In this document: piece by piece, positions 60,432 to 64,000 of the stretch
How positions within the stretch are numbered: position 1 is the stretch's first letter
Layout of the letters: each line of letters opens with the position of its first letter
Source of the DNA: Saccharopolyspora erythraea NRRL 2338
GTDB taxonomy: Bacteria; Actinomycetota; Actinomycetes; Mycobacteriales; Pseudonocardiaceae
Assembly: GCF_000062885.1 (NCBI RefSeq)
Contig: NC_009142.1
Location: forward strand, 4,267,584-4,331,583
Direction: 5' to 3'
Length of the DNA stretch: 64,000 nucleotides
Notes under the pieces: generated by a model
Database searches by the model: none
Seen by the model: the letters and a program-made list of their open reading frames with translations, nothing else
What the model was told of the DNA's origin: nothing
Made by a program: the position numbers and the translations under genes

Positions 60432-60596
60432 TCAGCACGCGTCGCGCGCTTCGGCGATGAGACCGGTGAGCTGGTCGGCGTCGAGGTGGTCGAGCGCGGT
60501 CAGCAGCACCAGGCGCACGAGGAACGCCTCGCGGTCCTCGACGGCGTCGAGCGCCTCGCTGACCGACCGCCAGACGAACTCGGCGTGCCCGTTCAT
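60432..60596 (-). CDS. 54-aa protein, possible MhaB-type coupling subunit
   Basis: 54 aa: short helical protein starting MNGHAEFVWRSVSEALD and rich in Leu, Asp and Glu. Its ATG overlaps the monooxygenase stop by 4 nt (ATGA), so it is co-translated. In P. putida, 3-hydroxyphenylacetate 6-hydroxylase consists of flavoprotein MhaA and a very small coupling protein MhaB; gene order, size and context here match that pair. The assignment rests on context, since the sequence is too short to recognise. Confidence 0.65.
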   Translation of the reverse strand: MNGHAEFVWRSVSEALDAVEDREAFLVRLVLLTALDHLDADQLTGLIAEARDAC

Positions 60597-62218
60597 CGGT
60601 GACCTCCCGTGACGATGAGATCGGCGACGTCCGCAGCCCCGCTGAAGTCCGGGAGCCTGCCGAACAGGAGGCCGTCCGGGCGAATCGCGAAGACCTCGCC
60701 GGGTCCGGCTCCGAACTCCGCCGCCAGCGCGCCGCCGACGTCGTCGAACGCGCTGACCGCCGGATGGTCCCCTCCTGCTCCGGTGGTCAGCCCTCGCACG
60801 CCGACGCCCGTCCGGGCGGCCAGCGCGGACACCGCTTCGCCCAGCTCCGCGGTGGCGACGCCGAAGCCGAGCAACGCGAAATCCCGTCCCCGCAACGAGT
60901 TCAGGCTCGACGTGCCCGCGGACGTGCGCACGACGCGGTCGGGGACCGGGTCGCCCGGTCGCAGACCCGGCGCGTCGCAAGGCAGCGTCAGCGGGGACGT
61001 CCGGCTGTGCGTCGCGCTCGACTGGCGCGGGTTGACCAACTCGCGCAACGCGGGACGGCGGCCCGCCAGCGCCAGCACGGCGTCGCGGGTCAGCTCGTAG
61101 CCCCGGGTGCCCGGGGTCATGAACAACGTGCTCTTCTCCGCCTCGGCCACGTTCTGGCACCACGCGTCGCGCCGCTCGGTCGCGTAGACGTCCAGCAGCG
61201 CGGGTCCCGCCTCACCGTCGACCACCGCGGCGAGCATCCAGGCCAGGACGTCGGCGTCCTCCAGCCCGGAGTTCAGGCCGCGGACCCCGAAGATCGGGAC
61301 CAAGCGCGCGGCGTCGCCGGCGAACAGCACCCGGCCGTGCCGGTAGGAGTCCAGCGACAACGCGTGCGCGCGGTAGAGGCTGGTCCACTCCAGCGTCCAG
61401 GGCCGGTCGTCGCCCAGCCAGTCCAGGTGGCGTGCGATCCGTTCGCGGACGCGCTGCTCATCGGTTTCCACCTCGGGGTCGGCGCCGGGCTGCAGCTGGT
61501 AGTCGACCCGCCAGATGTCGTCGGGCTGGCGGTGCAGGACGATCGTCGAGCCCGGGTTGCTCGGCGGGTCGAACCAGACCCGGCGCTCGGTGGGCAGCGC
61601 GGCGGGCCAGTGGATGTCGGCGATGACGTAGCGGCCCTCGTAACTGGTGCCGTCGAGCCGCAGACCCAGCGCCTCTCGCACGGTGCTGCGGGCGCCGTCG
61701 GCGGCCACCACCCAGTCGCCGCGCACCCGCACCGGCCCCTCGGGCGTCTCCACCTCGAGGACCGCGTGGTCGTCGTGGCGCGTGCAGTCGACGACGCGGC
61801 ACCTCCAGCGCACCTCGCAACCGTCGGTCGCCTCGATCGCATCGACCAGCACCTGCTCGGCGACCGACTGCGAGATGTTGACCATCGGCGGGTGCGCGTC
61901 GCCGGCCCCGCTCGGCATGTCGAAGGACAGGACCTCGGTGTCGCGGTAGTAGCTGCGACCCGAGGTCCACGGCAGGGACAGCTCGGCGAACCGCTCCCCC
62001 ACGCCGAGCCTCTCCAGGACCTCCAGCGAATGGCGGGACAGGCAGATCGCCCTGCTTCCGGCGCATACCGAGTCCCCGGCCTCCAGCACGGTCACCCGGA
62101 CGCCTCGGCGGGCCAGGCCGAGGGCGAGGGCTAGCCCGACCGGGCCGGCGCCGACGACCACGACCGAGTCGGCCTCCGGGGGCGGGGTGAACGCGTAGCG
62201 GCGCGGGGTGAAGTACAC
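60593..62218 (-). CDS. FAD-dependent aromatic monooxygenase (MhaA/MhpA-like)
   Basis: 541 aa, group A flavoprotein hydroxylase. FAD dinucleotide motif VVVGAGPVGLALALGLARRG near residue 17, DGARSTVREALG (DG motif), and the second FAD motif GRVLFAGDAARLVPIFG with GLNSGLEDADVLAW. A C-terminal thioredoxin-like domain follows as in MhpA. Since homogentisate genes follow, the likely reaction is hydroxylation of 3-hydroxyphenylacetate (or 4-) to homogentisate. The GTG at 62218 has GAGG at 5 nt; the frame is open to 62251. Divergent from an IclR regulator. Confidence 0.87.
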   Translation of the reverse strand: MYFTPRRYAFTPPPEADSVVVVGAGPVGLALALGLARRGVRVTVLEAGDSVCAGSRAICLSRHSLEVLERLGVGERFAELSLPWTSGRSYYRDTEVLSFDMPSGAGDAHPPMVNISQSVAEQVLVDAIEATDGCEVRWRCRVVDCTRHDDHAVLEVETPEGPVRVRGDWVVAADGARSTVREALGLRLDGTSYEGRYVIADIHWPAALPTERRVWFDPPSNPGSTIVLHRQPDDIWRVDYQLQPGADPEVETDEQRVRERIARHLDWLGDDRPWTLEWTSLYRAHALSLDSYRHGRVLFAGDAARLVPIFGVRGLNSGLEDADVLAWMLAAVVDGEAGPALLDVYATERRDAWCQNVAEAEKSTLFMTPGTRGYELTRDAVLALAGRRPALRELVNPRQSSATHSRTSPLTLPCDAPGLRPGDPVPDRVVRTSAGTSSLNSLRGRDFALLGFGVATAELGEAVSALAARTGVGVRGLTTGAGGDHPAVSAFDDVGGALAAEFGAGPGEVFAIRPDGLLFGRLPDFSGAADVADLIVTGGHR

Positions 62219-62329
62219 AACCACCTCAAGGTTGTTGCAACTATCGAGCACTGCTGTTACAAAGATTGCATCAACTATCTTTCCGGGGTTTCGGGCGTGT
62301 CAAGACCTCGGAGCCGAACCGGAGTGCAC
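62219..62329. promoter_or_regulatory. Divergent promoter with repeated operator-like boxes
   Basis: 111 bp, AT-richer than its surroundings, between the monooxygenase and IclR starts. CAACTATC occurs twice in the same orientation (62238-62245 and 62272-62279, 34 bp apart, about three helical turns). The first copy overlaps the palindrome GTTGCAAC (62234-62241). Good candidates for IclR-type binding sites. Confidence 0.55.
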
Positions 62330-63037
62330 GTGTCTGCTGAGCGGAAACCGGACGGGTCGCAAACCCTCGAACGCGGACTGCGGGTCCTGCGGATGCTGGC
62401 CGAGTCGCCGGAGGGCCTCGGCGCCAGCGAGGTGGCGACCCGCCTCGACGTGCACCGCTCGGTCGCCTACCGGCTGCTGATGGCGCTGACCAGGCAGAAC
62501 TTCGTCTCCAGGGACGAGCAGGGGCGGTACCGGGTCGGCCTGGACTTCTTCACCCTCGCCGAGCGGGTGCGGCCGCGGCTGCTGGACGTCGCGACGCCGG
62601 TGCTGCGGGAGCTGACCGCCGAGCTGGACGCCACCACGTGCCTGGTGGTGCCGGAGAACGGGTCGGCGGTGGCCGTCGCGGTCATCGAGCCGCCGGGCCC
62701 TGGACCGCGCTTCTCCTACGGCATCGGCAACCGGGATCCGCTGGAGCGGGGCGCGGCGGGCATCGCCCTGCTCGCGGCGGGCAGCCCCCGCGAGGGCGAG
62801 CAGGAGCGGGTCGCGACGACGCGGCGCGACGGGCACGTCGTCACGCACGAGGAGGTCGTGCCGGGGTCCACGGGCATCGCCGCGCCGATCCACCCCGCGC
62901 CGGGCGAGAGCCCCGCGGCCATCAACGTCATCACGCACCGCCGTGACGTCGCGGAGCGGGCGATCCCGATCGTCGTGTCAGCGGCCCGGCGCATCAGCGA
63001 GGCGCTCGGCGGGTCGCCCACCACCGCGGCGGGCTGA
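62330..63037 (+). CDS. IclR-family transcriptional regulator
   Basis: 235 aa. N-terminal winged helix (LERGLRVLRMLAES, SEVATRLDVHRSVAYRLL) and C-terminal ligand domain, which looks short and modified: the usual long effector region is reduced. It is divergent from the homogentisate operon and very probably controls it in response to the aromatic substrate. GTG at 62330 with CCGGAG at 5 nt; an in-frame GTG at 62297 would add eleven residues. Confidence 0.87.
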   Translation: MSAERKPDGSQTLERGLRVLRMLAESPEGLGASEVATRLDVHRSVAYRLLMALTRQNFVSRDEQGRYRVGLDFFTLAERVRPRLLDVATPVLRELTAELDATTCLVVPENGSAVAVAVIEPPGPGPRFSYGIGNRDPLERGAAGIALLAAGSPREGEQERVATTRRDGHVVTHEEVVPGSTGIAAPIHPAPGESPAAINVITHRRDVAERAIPIVVSAARRISEALGGSPTTAAG

Positions 63038-63105
63038 AGGCCGCAGGGCACACGTGCGACGGGTCAGCACGGAAAACGACTGGACCGAGCACGCATACTG
63101 CGCCT

Positions 63106-63551
63106 GTGGAACTCGACCAACATCTTGTCGACGCGGCGATCGAGCAGATGCGCCACCGGTGGCCGGACTCCGAGCACGCCGTGGCCGCAGCGGTCTACCT
63201 CGACGACGGCCGGATCCTGACCAGCGTCGGCCTCGACAATCTCAACGCGTCCGCCACGCTGTGCGCGGAGACCGGAGCGATCTGCCAGGCCTACACGCTC
63301 GGCAGCCGGGTGACGGCCTCGGTATGCGTTGCCGGAAACCCCGTGGGCGACGGCATCGCCGTCCTCGCACCGTGCGGGATCTCCAGGAACGGCTCGCCCT
63401 GTGGGGCCCCGACGTCCAGGTCGCCGTCGCCGATCCGGGAAGCTCCCACGGGTGGGCCGCGCGGAAGCTGGTCGAGCTCAACCCGTTCTACTGGGGTGAG
63501 ACCTACGCCGACGGTAGCGGGTGGCCGTCCACGGCCGTTCACGCCACGTGA
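63106..63551 (+). pseudogene. Cytidine deaminase broken at the zinc motif
   Basis: GTG start at 63106. The first part has the CDA-type zinc/active site region CAETGAICQAY (Cys-Ala-Glu) and runs to LAPCGI. There the PCxxC motif should follow, but one base is missing at about 63381-63383 and the frame is lost. The remainder (QERLALWGPDV, NPFYWGETY) is in another frame to the stop at 63551. Restoring one base gives a normal protein of about 148 aa with an intact PCGIC motif. Confidence 0.82.
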
Positions 63552-63569
63552 CGTCCCACCGGGCTCGGG

Positions 63570-63653
63570 GGCAACCGAGGGAGTCGAACCCTGCGCGGCT
63601 TGTGAAGGCGGCGCCCATGACCGGCCCATACCCTTCGGCGGGCGGCGGTTGCC
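63570..63653 (-). other. tRNA-like remnant
   Basis: On the minus strand 84 nt begin GGCAACC and end GGTTGCC, a 7-bp acceptor-like pair, and include GGTTCGACTCCC, a T-arm-like segment, and CTTCACAAG, an anticodon-loop-like segment. A proper D arm and a paired anticodon stem cannot be drawn. It may be a decayed tRNA or an integration-site remnant. Confidence 0.3.
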
Positions 63654-63672
63654 CTTGACTGCAACGCCGCAC

Positions 63673-63692
63673 GCGGGGTGAACATTCCCCGC
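63673..63692 (-). terminator. Hairpin after the right-edge gene
   Basis: GCGGGG (63673-63678) pairs with CCCCGC (63687-63692), 14 nt downstream of the stop of the gene at 63707-64000, on its strand. Confidence 0.5.
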
Positions 63693-63706
63693 ACACCGCC
63701 GCGCGC

Positions 63707-64000
63707 TCAGCCCACCGACCAGAACACCGCCCGCCCGACCTGCGCGTACAGGCCCTTGGGGTGGCCCCGGAACAGCGGTTCGGTTCCGAAGAGCACGGAT
63801 CGCGCGCCGCGCTCGGACACTCCCGAGACCACCGAGGCCGCACCCGCCGCCTGCGTCGGCCCGTTCCCGTCCGCCGCGGGCAGCCAGTGGCCCGCCACCA
63901 GCGGATCGCGCGGCGCGTAGCGCTGCTCGGCCGCCACGCCGGGCCCCAGCTCGGTGAACCACAGCGGCGAGTAGACGAAGGAGGCTCCGGCGCGCCGGAG
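63707..64000 (-). CDS. C-terminal part of a probable secreted M14-type zinc carboxypeptidase (5' end outside window)
   Basis: 97 residues of the C-terminus. FVYSPLWFTELGPGVAAE, LVAGHWLPA and the ending FGTEPLFRGHPKGLYAQVG resemble the tail domain of actinomycete M14 carboxypeptidase-like proteins as I remember them; the catalytic part lies outside the window. The family call is therefore tentative, while the coding frame itself (codon bias, terminator after it) is well supported. Confidence 0.55.
   Translation of the reverse strand, partial: LRRAGASFVYSPLWFTELGPGVAAEQRYAPRDPLVAGHWLPAADGNGPTQAAGAASVVSGVSERGARSVLFGTEPLFRGHPKGLYAQVGRAVFWSVG

Noticed and set aside
63570-63653. Functional tRNA gene
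   Set aside because: The D arm and anticodon stem do not pair, so only a remnant is proposed.

Overview
The window is high-GC DNA (typical actinomycete codon use, many GTG/TTG starts, GGAGG-type ribosome sites, frequent 4-nt GTGA/ATGA gene overlaps). A fused glycine/dimethylglycine methyltransferase, a mycobacterial-type MetF, an AdoK-type adenosine kinase and an actinobacterial KorAB point to a Pseudonocardiaceae-like actinomycete such as Saccharopolyspora or Actinopolyspora. This assignment is inferred from gene content; no 16S or other marker is present.

Layout. (1) 1-10346, minus strand: a methyl-cycle and glycine-betaine locus: fused GSMT/SDMT, metK, adoK, metH, ahcY and a partial metF. 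Betaine synthesis uses three AdoMet per glycine, and the neighbouring genes recycle SAH to homocysteine, methionine and AdoMet. Its regulatory gaps are full of inverted repeats. (2) 10347-11481: 1.1 kb without a convincing gene, with an AT-rich promoter area and a 30-bp tandem repeat. (3) 11482-19861: assorted catabolic and secreted enzymes: acyl-CoA synthetase, secreted GH2, Tat-type aldose epimerase, frameshifted alpha/beta hydrolase, lipoprotein esterase, ALS-like TPP enzyme. (4) 19854-33793, minus strand: about 14 kb of exopolysaccharide genes: deacetylase, nucleotide-sugar dehydrogenase, ATP-grasp ligase, flavoprotein, priming sugar transferase, two GT4s, sugar epimerase, GH18, membrane GT2, a soluble histidine kinase and two LuxR-type response regulators. 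(5) about 33900-35470: an IS200/IS605-type element with intact TnpB and decayed TnpA; its right end supplies the stop codon of the next gene. (6) 35467-46205: secreted amidohydrolase, broken F420 oxidoreductase, KorAB, a P450, a secreted lipase and an internally deleted LuxR/LAL regulator. (7) 46357-54177: YciI protein, nitroreductase, GntR regulator and a non-phosphorylative L-fucose-type pathway with its sugar transporter. (8) 54377-63037: pirin, small GNAT, then a homogentisate operon (monooxygenase, 54-aa protein, transporter, HmgA, unknown protein, FahA) divergent from an IclR regulator. (9) The right edge holds a frameshifted cytidine deaminase, a tRNA-like remnant and the 3' end of a probable M14 carboxypeptidase gene.

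The most promising undescribed content is the exopolysaccharide locus with its ATP-grasp/flavoprotein pair, the unknown protein translationally coupled between HmgA and FahA (no maleylacetoacetate isomerase is seen), and the hairpin-rich metK-adoK gap. Four genes are broken: three by simple frameshifts and one by a deletion. Either this lineage is losing accessory genes or the assembly has local single-base errors; raw reads would decide.
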